NCBI RefSeq assembly: GCF_050896395.1
Contig: NZ_JBPBBA010000019.1
Span: 7,284 to 71,283 of the forward strand
Source: Nioella aestuarii
GTDB taxonomy: Bacteria > Pseudomonadota > Alphaproteobacteria > Rhodobacterales > Rhodobacteraceae
Reading direction: 5' to 3'
DNA: 64,000 nt
Shown: positions 35,733 to 45,227 of the stretch, in pieces
How positions within the stretch are numbered: the first letter of the stretch is position 1
How the letters are laid out: each line of letters starts with the position of its first letter
Translations under genes and position numbers: made by a program
The notes under the pieces: model-generated
The model's input: only the letters and a program-made list of their open reading frames with translations
Database searches by the model: none
Told to the model about the DNA's origin: nothing

Positions 35733-37055
35733 ATGTCACTTCTCGCCCGCCTAACGGCCCTGATCCTGTTCCTGTCCACCATGGCCGCGCAGGCGCAAAG
35801 CATCATCCGCGATGCCGAGATCGAACACGGGCTACAGGCCCTCGCCGCGCCCATTCTGCGGGCGGCGGGTTTGCCCAGTTCGGTGCGGATCATCGTTGTC
35901 AATGACAGCTCGCTGAACGCCTTCGTCGTGGATACCAACCATATCTTCATTCATTCCGGCCTGCTGATGCGGCTGGAAGAACCGGCACAAGTTCAGGCGG
36001 TCATTGCCCACGAAGCCGCCCATATCGCCAGCGGTCATTTCACACGGCGCGCAGCCAATGTGGGCCATGCCAATACGGTGGCGCGCATCGGGCTGCTGCT
36101 TGGGGTTGCGGCGGGCGTGGCTACCGGCGATTCCTCTGCCGGTTTCGGCGTCCTTGCTGGCACCACCGCGGCGGCACAGCGCGTGCTTTTCGCCCATACC
36201 CGCGCGGAAGAGGCCAGCGCCGACACCGCTGGCATCCGCTTCATGATTACGGCCGGAGTGGATCCGACTGCGATGCTGGACGTACTGGATATCTTTCGCG
36301 GGCAAGAGGCGCTGTCGGTTGGTCGTCAGGATCCGTACCTGCTGACCCACCCGATGACACGCGAACGCCTGCGCGCCGTGCGTGCACTGGTGGCCGGTCA
36401 CGAAGGGGGCGAGCCGGACAATACATCCATGTACTGGTTCCAGCGCATGTCCGGCAAGCTGACCGCGTTTTTACGCGCTCCCGGCTGGACCCTGCGCCGG
36501 GTCGGACGCAACGACACTTCCGAAATCGCCCGCCTGCGCCGCGCCATCGCCTATCACCGACAGCCCGATACCGACCGCGCCATGGCAGAGGTCGACGCGC
36601 TGGTCGCGATGCGCCCCAACGACCCCTATTATCATGAGCTGCGCGGTCAGATCCTGTATGAATCCCGGCTTTATGCCAATGCGGTCGCGGCCTATGCCAG
36701 GGCTGTCGAGCTTGCACCGCGCGAACCGCTGATCCTTGCGGGATATGGCCGGGCGCTTTTGGCCGCTGACACCGCCTCGGGCAACCGGCAGGCGCTGGAG
36801 GTGCTGAACCGCGCCCGCGCCCGTGACCCGTTCAACCCGCGCCTGCTGCGCGACCTTGGCCTTGCCCATGCCCGGCTTGGCCAGAATGGCATGGCCTCGG
36901 TCGCGACAGCCGAACGATACGCCCTTCAGGGGCGCTTTGATGATGCCCAGATCCACGCTAACCGCGCCTCGGGCCTTCTGCCACAAGGCAGCCCGGGGTG
37001 GCTGCGGGCGCAGGATGTGCTAGGTGTTGCCCAAACCGTCTTGAACCGGAGATAG
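35733..37055 (+). CDS. M48 metalloprotease with TPR domain (BepA-like)
   Basis: 440 residues from the ATG at 35733, preceded by AGGAAGGT. Signal peptide to about residue 22 (AAQAQS). Zinc site HEAAH at 93-97 and the third ligand in EEASADTAG. The C-terminal half (about 260-430) has TPR helices (AVAAYARAVELAPREPLILAGYG and similar). This plan matches periplasmic BepA/YfgC, which degrades misassembled outer-membrane proteins and LptD. The DsbA-like gene follows 2 bp later, and oxidised LptD needs disulfides, so the pair makes functional sense. Confidence 0.92.
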   Translation: MSLLARLTALILFLSTMAAQAQSIIRDAEIEHGLQALAAPILRAAGLPSSVRIIVVNDSSLNAFVVDTNHIFIHSGLLMRLEEPAQVQAVIAHEAAHIASGHFTRRAANVGHANTVARIGLLLGVAAGVATGDSSAGFGVLAGTTAAAQRVLFAHTRAEEASADTAGIRFMITAGVDPTAMLDVLDIFRGQEALSVGRQDPYLLTHPMTRERLRAVRALVAGHEGGEPDNTSMYWFQRMSGKLTAFLRAPGWTLRRVGRNDTSEIARLRRAIAYHRQPDTDRAMAEVDALVAMRPNDPYYHELRGQILYESRLYANAVAAYARAVELAPREPLILAGYGRALLAADTASGNRQALEVLNRARARDPFNPRLLRDLGLAHARLGQNGMASVATAERYALQGRFDDAQIHANRASGLLPQGSPGWLRAQDVLGVAQTVLNRR

Positions 37056-37057
37056 AC

Positions 37058-37816
37058 ATGAAGAGATTTGCCCCCGCCGCGCTGGCTTTTGCCGCGGCCC
37101 TGACCGCCGCGCCGCTGGCCGCGGATGGGATCGCCGACATGAGCGATGCCGAGCGCGCCACATTCCGTGCAGAAGTCCGTGACTACCTGCTGGAGCATCC
37201 CGAGGTGCTGCTGGAGGCGATCGCCGTCCTGGAAGAACGTCAGGCTCAGGCTGAAACCGTTCAGGATCAGGCCATGGTGCTGGCCAATGCCGAGGCGCTT
37301 TTCGACAGCCAGTTTGACTGGGAAGGCGGCAACCCGGATGGCGATATCGTGCTGGTCGAGTTCATGGATTATCGTTGCGGCTATTGCCGCCGAGCACAGC
37401 CCGATGTGGAACGGCTGATCTCCTCTGACGGCAATATCCGTTACATCGTCAAGGAATTCCCGATCCTTGGCGACGAATCCGTCATGGCCTCGCGCTTTGC
37501 CATCTCGACGCGCCAGAACATCGGCGACGATGCCTACGAACTGGTGCATGTGGCGCTGATGCAGATGCGCGCCGAAGTGACCGAGGACAGCCTGCGCCGA
37601 CTGGCCGAAGGGCTGGAGCTTGATGCCGACGTTATTCTTGCGGGCATGGATGCGCCAGAAGTGGACCAGGTGATTGCCGCGAACCACGCATTGGCCGGGG
37701 TGCTGCAAATCTCTGGTACGCCGACTTTCGTGATGAACGACCAGCTGCTGCGTGGCTACCTGCCTTATGAGGGCATGGCAGCTTTGGCGGCGGAAATCCG
37801 GTCCCAGACCAACTGA
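37058..37816 (+). CDS. DsbA-family thiol:disulfide oxidoreductase
   Basis: 252 residues from the ATG at 37058. Signal peptide to about residue 22 (PLAADG). An N-terminal helical extension (AEVRDYLLEHPEVLLEAIAVLEERQ) is typical of the Com1/ScsC-like branch, which can be trimeric. Redox site EFMDYRCGYCRRAQP has C107-G-Y-C110, and the cis-proline loop is SGTPTFVM. It would catalyse or isomerise disulfides in the periplasm. It is co-transcribed with the BepA-like protease, and a strong hairpin ends the unit. Confidence 0.93.
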   Translation: MKRFAPAALAFAAALTAAPLAADGIADMSDAERATFRAEVRDYLLEHPEVLLEAIAVLEERQAQAETVQDQAMVLANAEALFDSQFDWEGGNPDGDIVLVEFMDYRCGYCRRAQPDVERLISSDGNIRYIVKEFPILGDESVMASRFAISTRQNIGDDAYELVHVALMQMRAEVTEDSLRRLAEGLELDADVILAGMDAPEVDQVIAANHALAGVLQISGTPTFVMNDQLLRGYLPYEGMAALAAEIRSQTN

Positions 37817-37840
37817 CGCTTCCTAGCTATTCTAAGCAGA

Positions 37841-37868
37841 AAGCCCCGGGTCATCCCCGGGGCTTTTT
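37841..37868 (+). terminator. intrinsic terminator after the protease/DsbA unit
   Basis: A perfect 10-bp stem, AAGCCCCGGG (37841-37850) with CCCGGGGCTT (37856-37865), loop TCATC, followed by a run of five T. It lies between two convergent genes; in the rne direction the T-run is short, so it mainly serves the plus strand. Confidence 0.85.
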
Positions 37869-37891
37869 GATTGCGTCGGATCAGGGCTGGA

Positions 37892-40735
37892 TCAGCCCAT
37901 TGACCACCAACCGCGTTTTTTCGGGCGATCGTCATCAAGCGTGTCGTTCGCCACTGCCGCAGCGGGTTCAGGCTCTGCCTCGGATACGACAGGTTCTGCC
38001 TCCGGGGTTGCCTCTTCCTCTGCCACGGCGGCTGCCTGGGTTGTTTCAACCTCTGGCTCCGGTGCAGCGGCAGGTTCTTCCTGCGGGGCGGCTGCTTCCT
38101 CTGGCGATTCCACTTCTGCCGGAGCCTCTGGCGCTGTCTCTTCCGCCGCAGCATCAGTTTCAGCCACTTGCGCCGGGGTCTCCACTTCAGGCGCAGCGTC
38201 CGGCTCTGCCGGGGTTTCCGCGTCCGCGGATGGCGCTTCAGCCTCCGCAACCACGGGTTCCTCGACCTTCTTCTTGCGGCGGGTGCGTGGCTTGCGCTTG
38301 GGCTTTTCCTCGGCTGCCGGTGCTGGCGTCTCAGCTTCGGCTGGTGCCTCGGCGGCAACCTCTGCCACGACCTCTGCCGGCGCGTCCGCAGGTGCGGTGC
38401 CTTCGGCAGTCACGGACTCGGCTTCCGCCTGTTCTGCTTCACGGTTCTCACCGTTCTCGCCGTTTTCGCCGTTTTCACCATTGTCCGTCTTGCGGCGCCC
38501 GCGCCCGCCACGACGGCGACGGCGCTTTTTCTTGGGCTGATCATCCGTCGCCTCGGGCGCTTCCGCCTCGGGGACCGCTTCGGCGGCCTCCTCGGCTGCA
38601 ACCTCTTCGGCGATGGTGTCCATCAAGGCGCTGTCCATCGAGATGACCGGGGCAGCTGCTGCAACCCGACGGGTGGCTGTCTTGAACTTCTCAATCTTGA
38701 AATCCGGCGACACGAGCATCGGGTCCGCTTCGATCCGGATCGACATGCCATAGCGCGCCTCGATCTCGGCCAGGTATTCGCGCTTGGCGTTCATGATGAA
38801 GTTCACGATACCCACGGGCGCCGTTACCAGGACCTCTCGCGAGCGGCGGCGCGTGCCTTCCTCTTCCAACTGGCGCAGAATGCTGAGCGCAAGACTGTCG
38901 TCCGAACGCACCAAACCGGTGCCATGGCAGGCGTGGCAGGGCTGCGTCGTTGCCTCAAGCATACCGGGGCGCAGGCGCTGGCGGCTCATTTCCAACAGGC
39001 CAAAGCCCGAGATACGACCCACCTGGATACGGGCGCGGTCGGTTTTCAACTTGTCCTTCAGACGCTTTTCCACGGCGGCGTTGTTGCGCCGTTCATCCAT
39101 GTCGATGAAGTCGATGACGATCAGACCGGCCAAATCGCGCAGGCGCAACTGACGGGCAACCTCTTCGGCGGCCTCAAGGTTGGTCTTGGTCGCCGTGTCC
39201 TCGATCGACGCTTCCTTGGTGGCGCGGCCAGAGTTCACATCAATGGCGACCAGCGCCTCGGTCACACCGATCACGATGTACCCGCCCGAGCGCAGCTGCA
39301 CCACCGGGTTGAACATGTCGGCCAGATAACCCTCGACCTGATGGCGCGCAAAGAGCGGCATCGGTTCGTTGTAGTGTTTCACGTTCTTGGCGTGGGACGG
39401 CATGATCATCTTCATGAAGTCCTTGGCATGGCGGTAGCCACGCTCGCCCTCGACCAGAACCTCGTCGATATCGCGGTTATAGAGATCGCGGATCGACCGG
39501 TGGATCAGGTCGCCTTCTTGATAGATCGCCGCCGGTGCAATGGATTTCAGGGTCAGATCGCGGACCTGTTCCCACTGGCGTTGCAGATATTCATAGTCGC
39601 GCTTGATCTCGGACTTGGTGCGCTTGGCACCGGCTGTCCGCACGATCAGCCCCGCGCCCTGCGGCACGTCGAGCGACACCGCGATTTCCTTAAGCTTCTT
39701 GCGGTCCACCGCATTGGTGATCTTGCGGGAAATGCCACCGCCACGCGCGGTGTTGGGCATCAGAACGCAATATCGGCCTGCAAGGCTCAGATAGGTGGTC
39801 AGCGCGGCGCCCTTGTTGCCACGCTCTTCTTTGACGACCTGCACCAGCATGATCTGGCGAACTTTGACCACTTCCTGAATCTTGTAGCGGCGTGGGCGTG
39901 GCTTGCGCACCGGACGAATATCTTCGTGGTCATCATCATCGGCCACGGTCGAGATATTGGGGTCAACATCGGCGGCATCCGCGATGGTGTCATCGCCTGC
40001 ATCGCTATCGTCATCCGCGCTGTCGTCATCCGCAGCCTCGGTGCTGGTATCAGCCTCGTCACCATCATCGGCATCAGCCTCTGAGTCTGCCGCTTCGGCA
40101 GGGGCTTCAACGGCTTCGACAGCTGGCGTGTCTTCCTCCGGTGCTGCGTCAACTGACGCGTCGGACTCTGCATCAGACGATATGTCCTGCGGCTTTTCGG
40201 CTGCGTCGGGGGCATCGGCTGCCATCGGTGCAACCAGCGTCGTTTCCTCTTCGTCAGACGACAGATCAACCACATCCATTCCGGACGGAGAGCCGCGCTT
40301 GCCGCCCTCAACCTCGCCCGTGGTCACCGCATCGCTGCGGCTATCGGCGGCCTGTGTCTCGCTGCCGTTTGCGGGCTTGCGACGGCGACGGCGCGACCGC
40401 TTGGGTCTGTTTTCAGCATCCGCCTCAGCCTCGGCCTGAGCGCGGGCGTATTCCTGTTCCTCCGCGATCAGCGCTTCGCGATCGGCGGTTGGTATCTGGT
40501 AGTAATCGGGGTGAATTTCCGAAAAAGCGAGGAATCCGTGGCGGTTGCCACCATAATCCACAAAGGCAGCCTGCAACGAGGGTTCGACCCGCGTGACTTT
40601 TGCCAGATATATGTTTCCTGCCAGTTGCCGCTTGTTCAGTGACTCGAAATCGAATTCCTCGACCTTGTTTCCGTCAGCCACGACGACGCGGGTCTCTTCC
40701 GCGTGCGTGGCATCGATGAGCATTTTCTTAGCCAT
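37892..40735 (-). CDS. rne: ribonuclease E
   Basis: 947 residues from the ATG at 40735 (MAKKMLIDATHAEETRV), preceded by AAGGATCAC. Endoribonuclease and degradosome scaffold. The S1 domain is split by a long acidic and basic insertion (about residues 80-280: RRRRRK, then many Asp/Glu/Ala), an alphaproteobacterial trait. The catalytic core shows VAIDVNSGRA and LIVIDFIDM (metal Asp) and the zinc link CHACHGTG. The C-terminal scaffold is low-complexity, with basic tracts (KKKRRRRRGGRGRRK), a 4-fold NGE repeat from trinucleotide-type DNA repeats at 38442-38486, and acidic Ala/Glu stretches. It ends KKRGWWSMG. Confidence 0.97.
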   Translation of the reverse strand: MAKKMLIDATHAEETRVVVADGNKVEEFDFESLNKRQLAGNIYLAKVTRVEPSLQAAFVDYGGNRHGFLAFSEIHPDYYQIPTADREALIAEEQEYARAQAEAEADAENRPKRSRRRRRKPANGSETQAADSRSDAVTTGEVEGGKRGSPSGMDVVDLSSDEEETTLVAPMAADAPDAAEKPQDISSDAESDASVDAAPEEDTPAVEAVEAPAEAADSEADADDGDEADTSTEAADDDSADDDSDAGDDTIADAADVDPNISTVADDDDHEDIRPVRKPRPRRYKIQEVVKVRQIMLVQVVKEERGNKGAALTTYLSLAGRYCVLMPNTARGGGISRKITNAVDRKKLKEIAVSLDVPQGAGLIVRTAGAKRTKSEIKRDYEYLQRQWEQVRDLTLKSIAPAAIYQEGDLIHRSIRDLYNRDIDEVLVEGERGYRHAKDFMKMIMPSHAKNVKHYNEPMPLFARHQVEGYLADMFNPVVQLRSGGYIVIGVTEALVAIDVNSGRATKEASIEDTATKTNLEAAEEVARQLRLRDLAGLIVIDFIDMDERRNNAAVEKRLKDKLKTDRARIQVGRISGFGLLEMSRQRLRPGMLEATTQPCHACHGTGLVRSDDSLALSILRQLEEEGTRRRSREVLVTAPVGIVNFIMNAKREYLAEIEARYGMSIRIEADPMLVSPDFKIEKFKTATRRVAAAAPVISMDSALMDTIAEEVAAEEAAEAVPEAEAPEATDDQPKKKRRRRRGGRGRRKTDNGENGENGENGENREAEQAEAESVTAEGTAPADAPAEVVAEVAAEAPAEAETPAPAAEEKPKRKPRTRRKKKVEEPVVAEAEAPSADAETPAEPDAAPEVETPAQVAETDAAAEETAPEAPAEVESPEEAAAPQEEPAAAPEPEVETTQAAAVAEEEATPEAEPVVSEAEPEPAAAVANDTLDDDRPKKRGWWSMG

Positions 40736-41342
40736 GTGATCCTTGCACATGAACCCCGGATCGGCGCGCCAGGTGGCGCGCTTCCCGTGAATCCAAGCTG
40801 TCCTGAAAGGGCGACGGCGGCGGCGCACCCGGACGGGGCGCGGGCATCTGCCCTGCCTTGCCGTCCCTCAACTCTGCGCACGCGTTGCATCGCGGTTTAT
40901 CTCCGATGGCCGGTCATCGCCTGCCACCCGTTATTTCGCCCGAAACCCGGGCAATTTCTGTGTCAGGACCATCCCGGCCCCGGTGATCTTCCCGAAAACC
41001 GCGCCGCTTTTTCGCGCGCCGGAGATCGGTCAGAGAAACTTTGCGCAAGGCCCTTAAACACCGGACCTGCAATTTGTGACATTAAGGGCACTTCCGGGGG
41101 GATTACAATGGCAATTCGTCATCTGACGGTTGCATGCAGGGCGCCATTTGCGGGTGCAACCAGCCGTGGCTCTGGTTCTTGGCCGAAATGTTCAAGCCGA
41201 AGGCACTGCAGCCTCTCAGCTCTCACCATGGCTGTGATTTTCAATACGCCATGCCATCCGCGCCCAAGCGGCGGGCGAAGCCACCCCCTTGTGGGTTGGT
41301 TGAGAGCGACGCCCCCCGGTCCGCCAGCTTGCTGGCGAATTA
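40736..41342 (-). other. long rne leader / intergenic region
   Basis: 607 bp without a convincing gene between the rne start and the DctD stop. Within it: a 7-bp GC stem with a 4-base loop at 40764-40781, just upstream of the rne start and so probably in its leader; an 8-bp inverted repeat GCCCTTAA...TTAAGGGC at 41050-41057 and 41082-41089; and a palindromic hairpin at 41322-41337 (CGCCAGC-TT-GCTGGCG) beside the DctD stop. A plus-strand frame beginning at ATG 41108 after GGGGGGA looks non-coding. RNase E controls its own message through its leader in other bacteria, so structure here is plausible. Confidence 0.5.
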
Positions 41343-42662
41343 TCAGAGATAGTCCGACCTGCTGAGCCCGTATTTGGCCATCTTCTCGTTCAATGTCCGG
41401 CGCGGCAGGCACAGCTCTTCCATGACGCTGGCGATAGATCCGCGATGGCGACGCATGGTGTTGTCGATCAGCATCCGCTCAAACGCTTCTACATATTCCT
41501 TAAGCGGCTTGCCCTCGCTGCTCATCTGCGATCCGGTCTCCTCACCTTCGCTCATCAGAAGCGAGGCAATCGACCCCGATCCGCGTCGTTGCTGCAGGAT
41601 CGCGCGCTCCGAGATATTGATCAGCTGGCGCACGTTGCCGGGCCACGGTGCTTGCAGCAGCTGTGCGGCCTCCTGTGCCGTCACCTGCGGCGCGTCGGTG
41701 CCGTATTCTTCGGCGAACTGCTCACCAAAGCGATTGAACAGCGTCAGAATATCCTCACCGCGCGCGCGTAGCGGCGGCAGGTCGATGCGCATGGCGGCAA
41801 GACGATAGAACAGATCAGGACGCAGCGCCTGTTCGCAGCCGGTGTCCGGGTCCGGCGCGTTGCAGATCGCAACGATCCGGGTCTCTGCAGGGGTGCCCAT
41901 GTCCTCAATGGTTTTCAAAAGCCGTGCCTGAAGAGCCTGCGGCAACGCCTCCACCCCTTCCAACAGCAAAGATCCCCCGCGCGCCTGCTCGATAAGGGGC
42001 AGGTCCTGCCCCTCGCCCACGGGGCCAAACAGCATCGCGCCAAGCGCCGCCTCGTCATGCGCCGCACAGGCGACCGAGACCAGCGGCTTTCCCGCGCGCG
42101 GGCCCACGGCATGTAGCGCATGGGCCACCAGAGTCTTGCCGGTGCCGGTTTCCCCGGTAATCAGAACGTGGCCATCCGCCTGACCCAGATCCAAGATGTC
42201 CTCGCGCAGCCGCTCCATCACAGGTGAAGACCCAATCAGCTTGCGCATCAGAACGGTGCCATCCGACAGCTCTTTGCGCAGCGCCCGGTTGTCGAGCGTC
42301 AGACGGCGGGTCTGACCTGCGCGCTTGGCAAGCTCGGTCATCCGGTCGGGGTTGAACGGTTTTTCCAGGAAGTCATAGGCCCCAAGCCGCATCGCCTCCA
42401 CCGCCATGGGCACATCGCCATGACCGGTGATCATGATTACCGGCAGGCTGCTGTCCATGCCCATCAGGCGTTTCAGAAAGGCCATGCCGTCCATGCCCGG
42501 CATCTTGATGTCGGTGACCACAACCCCGGAATAGTCCGGGCCGATATTCTTCAGCGCCTCTTCGGCGCTGCCATAGGTCTCGGTCTGAAAGCCCGACAGC
42601 GCCAGCCATTGGCTGATCGACTGGCGCATGTCCTGTTCGTCATCGACGATTGCAATCCGCAT
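41343..42662 (-). CDS. dctD: DctD-like response regulator with degenerate AAA+ domain
   Basis: 439 residues; GAGGAAGAG precedes the ATG. The receiver is intact: acidic pair D7/D8, phospho-acceptor D51 (VVTDIKMP) and K101 (LEKPF). The AAA+ domain has Walker A GETGTGKT (170-177) but no GAFTGA: the place reads LFGPVGEGQDLP (211-222). Walker B is SLLLEGVE instead of LFLDEIG. The Arg-finger region (LRPDLFYRL) and a C-terminal FIS-type helix-turn-helix remain. It is therefore probably a DctD paralogue that does not drive sigma-54 in the usual way. The DctB-type kinase gene lies 19 bp upstream. Confidence 0.88.
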   Translation of the reverse strand: MRIAIVDDEQDMRQSISQWLALSGFQTETYGSAEEALKNIGPDYSGVVVTDIKMPGMDGMAFLKRLMGMDSSLPVIMITGHGDVPMAVEAMRLGAYDFLEKPFNPDRMTELAKRAGQTRRLTLDNRALRKELSDGTVLMRKLIGSSPVMERLREDILDLGQADGHVLITGETGTGKTLVAHALHAVGPRAGKPLVSVACAAHDEAALGAMLFGPVGEGQDLPLIEQARGGSLLLEGVEALPQALQARLLKTIEDMGTPAETRIVAICNAPDPDTGCEQALRPDLFYRLAAMRIDLPPLRARGEDILTLFNRFGEQFAEEYGTDAPQVTAQEAAQLLQAPWPGNVRQLINISERAILQQRRGSGSIASLLMSEGEETGSQMSSEGKPLKEYVEAFERMLIDNTMRRHRGSIASVMEELCLPRRTLNEKMAKYGLSRSDYL

Positions 42663-42681
42663 GGCTCTTCCTCTGTTTCAT

Positions 42682-44448
42682 TTACTCGGCGGCGGCGCTG
42701 CCGTGATCTGCCCGTGGCAGGCGCACTTCGAAGACGGCGCCGCCCTGATCCCCATTGCGCGCGGTCAGCCGCCCGCCGAGATCCTTGACGATGCCGGACG
42801 AAATGGCGAGCCCGAGGCCCACCCCGTCGCCGGGTTTCTTTGTCGTGTAGAATGGCTCGAACAAAGCGTCGAGATCGTCAATACCCCGTCCGTTGTCGCG
42901 CACGGTCAGCACAACCTCGTCACCCTCCGCAACAATCAGGTCCAGTTCACGCACGTCCTCGCCCTTCATTGCGTCCAGAGCATTGCGCAGCAGGTTGATG
43001 ATCACCTGCTCCAATCGCAGCCGGTCGGCCATAACCAGTACCGGCTGACGCGGGATGCTCTGTGTGATCTCGACCGTCATCTTCCGAAGCTGCGGTTCCA
43101 TCATCGTCAGGGCCGAGCTGAGCGCCTCGCGCATATCGACCTCCTGAAACGCCTCGCCGCCCTTTCTGGCATAGGATTTCAGCTGCCTTGTGATGGCCCC
43201 CATCCGGTCGATCAGATCGTCGATCCGCTGGAACGAGGACAGCGCCTCTTCCGACCGTCGGCGTTGCAAGAGCAGCTTGGCTCCGGCCAGGTAGGTCTTC
43301 ATCGCCGCAAGGGGCTGGTTCAGCTCGTGGCTGACCGCGGCAGACATTTCGCCAAGCGCCGCGAGTTTGGAGCTTTGGGCAAGGCTTTGTTCCGCCTCTT
43401 CGAGGGTCTTTTCGACCTTCTGACGTTCGGCGATTTCCCGCTGTAGCCGGTCATTCAACCGGCGAAGCTCCGCCGATTCCCGTTGAAAGACAACCGATTG
43501 CAGCCTGGCCCTGCGACTGAGCAAATAGAACGCCGCCGCCAGAAACAACGCGAATCCCATGATCTCCAGCGCCAGGACCCCGTTCACGCGTTCCCGGACC
43601 GAGTCGTAGGCCGTGAACGAAACAAGCATCCAGCCCCGAAACGGGATGCGACTTTCAAGTCTCAGAGTAGACGAGCCGCTGAAATATGGTCCGGGATTGG
43701 CAAACGCCCAGTCCCCTGCCGCTTCGATCGCACGCTCGATAGCACTGTCAGGCGACTGCACCGCGACGGCTTCCGCTTCGTTGCGGCCCCGCCAACGCGG
43801 CTCCGTCGACAGGATGATCCGACCTTCCGAATTGGCGACGAACACCGCCTCTGACGTGCCGCGCCAGCGGTCGGAAAGACGCCCCAGATCGACACGAACA
43901 AGGATAACTCCGAGCAGTAGAGAGTCATCCTCGACCCGCCGCGAGAAGGTGAAATTAAAGGCGCCCGTATCCAGTTCCGTGGTCGTGAACACCGTGTCGT
44001 TCGATCGCTGCGCTTCAACAAAATAAGGCTGATCGCGGTGTTGTTCTCCGATCTGATGCCGGTCTGTCGCCGCCACCACACGCCCTTCGCGATCCAGAAG
44101 CTCAATCGAGGCCGCGCCGATTTCCTCCCGGTAAGAGATCAGCCGCTGCGACGTGGTGGAAAACTCTCCGACGGACAGAGCGCGCACCAAAGTGGGATCG
44201 CGTGACAACAATAGCGGCACGACGGAATTGCGCTGAAGTTCCGAGATGATCGAGCCGGAATAAAGCGCCAGCCGCAGTTCCGCCCGGTTGCGGGTGGTCT
44301 CGGTAAAGCGGTCTGTGAGCCAGATGTTAGAGACCCAGACGACAACCCCGGCAACCGCCAGGAACACGACCAGAAGACCGCGCAAGATCCATGCACGGCG
44401 CCCTGACGATGCTCGCAGGGCCACATCAGAACGCAGCGGCCTGTTCAT
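42682..44448 (-). CDS. dctB: DctB-like sensor histidine kinase
   Basis: 588 residues. An N-terminal membrane span (about 18-40), a large periplasmic double-Cache-type sensor region (about 45-285), a second span (near 290-310), a coiled coil (LNDRLQREIAERQKVEKTLEEAEQ), then HisKA with AAVSHELNQPLAAMKTYLAG (phospho-His) and an HATPase domain with NLLRNALDAM (N box), DNGRGI (G1) and GDGVGLGLAISSGI (G2). This plan matches DctB, which senses C4-dicarboxylates in the periplasm. It is followed by the regulator gene 19 bp later. No dctP/Q/M transporter genes are next to it. Confidence 0.93.
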   Translation of the reverse strand: MNRPLRSDVALRASSGRRAWILRGLLVVFLAVAGVVVWVSNIWLTDRFTETTRNRAELRLALYSGSIISELQRNSVVPLLLSRDPTLVRALSVGEFSTTSQRLISYREEIGAASIELLDREGRVVAATDRHQIGEQHRDQPYFVEAQRSNDTVFTTTELDTGAFNFTFSRRVEDDSLLLGVILVRVDLGRLSDRWRGTSEAVFVANSEGRIILSTEPRWRGRNEAEAVAVQSPDSAIERAIEAAGDWAFANPGPYFSGSSTLRLESRIPFRGWMLVSFTAYDSVRERVNGVLALEIMGFALFLAAAFYLLSRRARLQSVVFQRESAELRRLNDRLQREIAERQKVEKTLEEAEQSLAQSSKLAALGEMSAAVSHELNQPLAAMKTYLAGAKLLLQRRRSEEALSSFQRIDDLIDRMGAITRQLKSYARKGGEAFQEVDMREALSSALTMMEPQLRKMTVEITQSIPRQPVLVMADRLRLEQVIINLLRNALDAMKGEDVRELDLIVAEGDEVVLTVRDNGRGIDDLDALFEPFYTTKKPGDGVGLGLAISSGIVKDLGGRLTARNGDQGGAVFEVRLPRADHGSAAAE

Positions 44449-44488
44449 GAAGTAAATCTAGGGGTTTGACGGCAGAGCCTCAAGCCCG

Positions 44489-45157
44489 TCAGGCTGCGAC
44501 AAGCGCCTGTGACAGCCCGGTGAACATCGCCCACCCGTCGGTACCGCCATGGTTGGCGTCGACGACCCGTTCGGGGTGGGGCATCATGCCAAGCACCCGG
44601 CGGTTTTCAGATAGCACCCCTGCAATGTCATCGGTCGCGCCGTTGGGGTTGCCCACATAGCGAAAGGCAACGCGATCATCGGCCTTGAGCGCCGCCAGCC
44701 CGTCCGCGTCGATGACATAGTTGCCATCATGATGCGCCAGCGGGATGTCGATCTGCTGACCTTTGGCATACCCTTGCGTGAACACGCTGTTGCTGGTTTC
44801 GACCGAAAGCGTCTGCATCCGGCAGATGAATTTCAGCCCCGCATTGCGCATCAGCGCGCCGGGCAGCAAACCGGTTTCGCAAAGCACCTGAAAACCGTTG
44901 CAGATGCCAAGGGCATAGCCGCCCCGGTTCACATGCGCCGCAACCGCCTGCATGACCGGCGATTGCCCGGCAATGGCCCCGCAGCGGAGGTAGTCGCCAA
45001 AGGAAAATCCGCCAGGAATGCCCACGATATCGACGCCCTCAGGCAGCGTCGGATCCTTGTGCCAAACCATGTCGACCGAGAACCCCGCCTTGCGGAAGGC
45101 CACGGCCAGATCACGGTCGCAGTTTGAACCGGGGAAGACGATGACGGCAGCTTTCAT
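44489..45157 (-). CDS. purQ: phosphoribosylformylglycinamidine synthase subunit PurQ
   Basis: 222 residues. Class I glutamine amidotransferase that supplies ammonia to PurL in purine synthesis. AAGGAAAGGTG precedes the ATG. VFPGSNCDRDL at the start, the catalytic Cys in LGICNGFQ, and the His/Glu pair in GMMPHPERVVD complete the triad. It sits downstream of purC and purS on the same strand, but an alcohol dehydrogenase gene separates it from purS. purL is not in the window. Confidence 0.96.
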   Translation of the reverse strand: MKAAVIVFPGSNCDRDLAVAFRKAGFSVDMVWHKDPTLPEGVDIVGIPGGFSFGDYLRCGAIAGQSPVMQAVAAHVNRGGYALGICNGFQVLCETGLLPGALMRNAGLKFICRMQTLSVETSNSVFTQGYAKGQQIDIPLAHHDGNYVIDADGLAALKADDRVAFRYVGNPNGATDDIAGVLSENRRVLGMMPHPERVVDANHGGTDGWAMFTGLSQALVAA

Positions 45158-45227
45158 GGGGGCACCTTTCCTTGGGTGGCGATCTTGATCCGCCCCTTAC
45201 CGCAAATGCGGGCGGGGGCAAAGGGGC

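Noticed and set aside
38168..40084. A 638-codon open frame on the plus strand
   Set aside because: It is antisense to the rne coding region, has no ribosome site and a His/Leu/Arg-rich composition typical of the opposite strand of a GC-rich gene.
40703..41365. Plus-strand frame including an ATG at 41108 after GGGGGGA
   Set aside because: Product is Ser/Arg/Pro-rich without domain, and overlaps the rne start and DctD end antisense; I treat the region as leader sequence.
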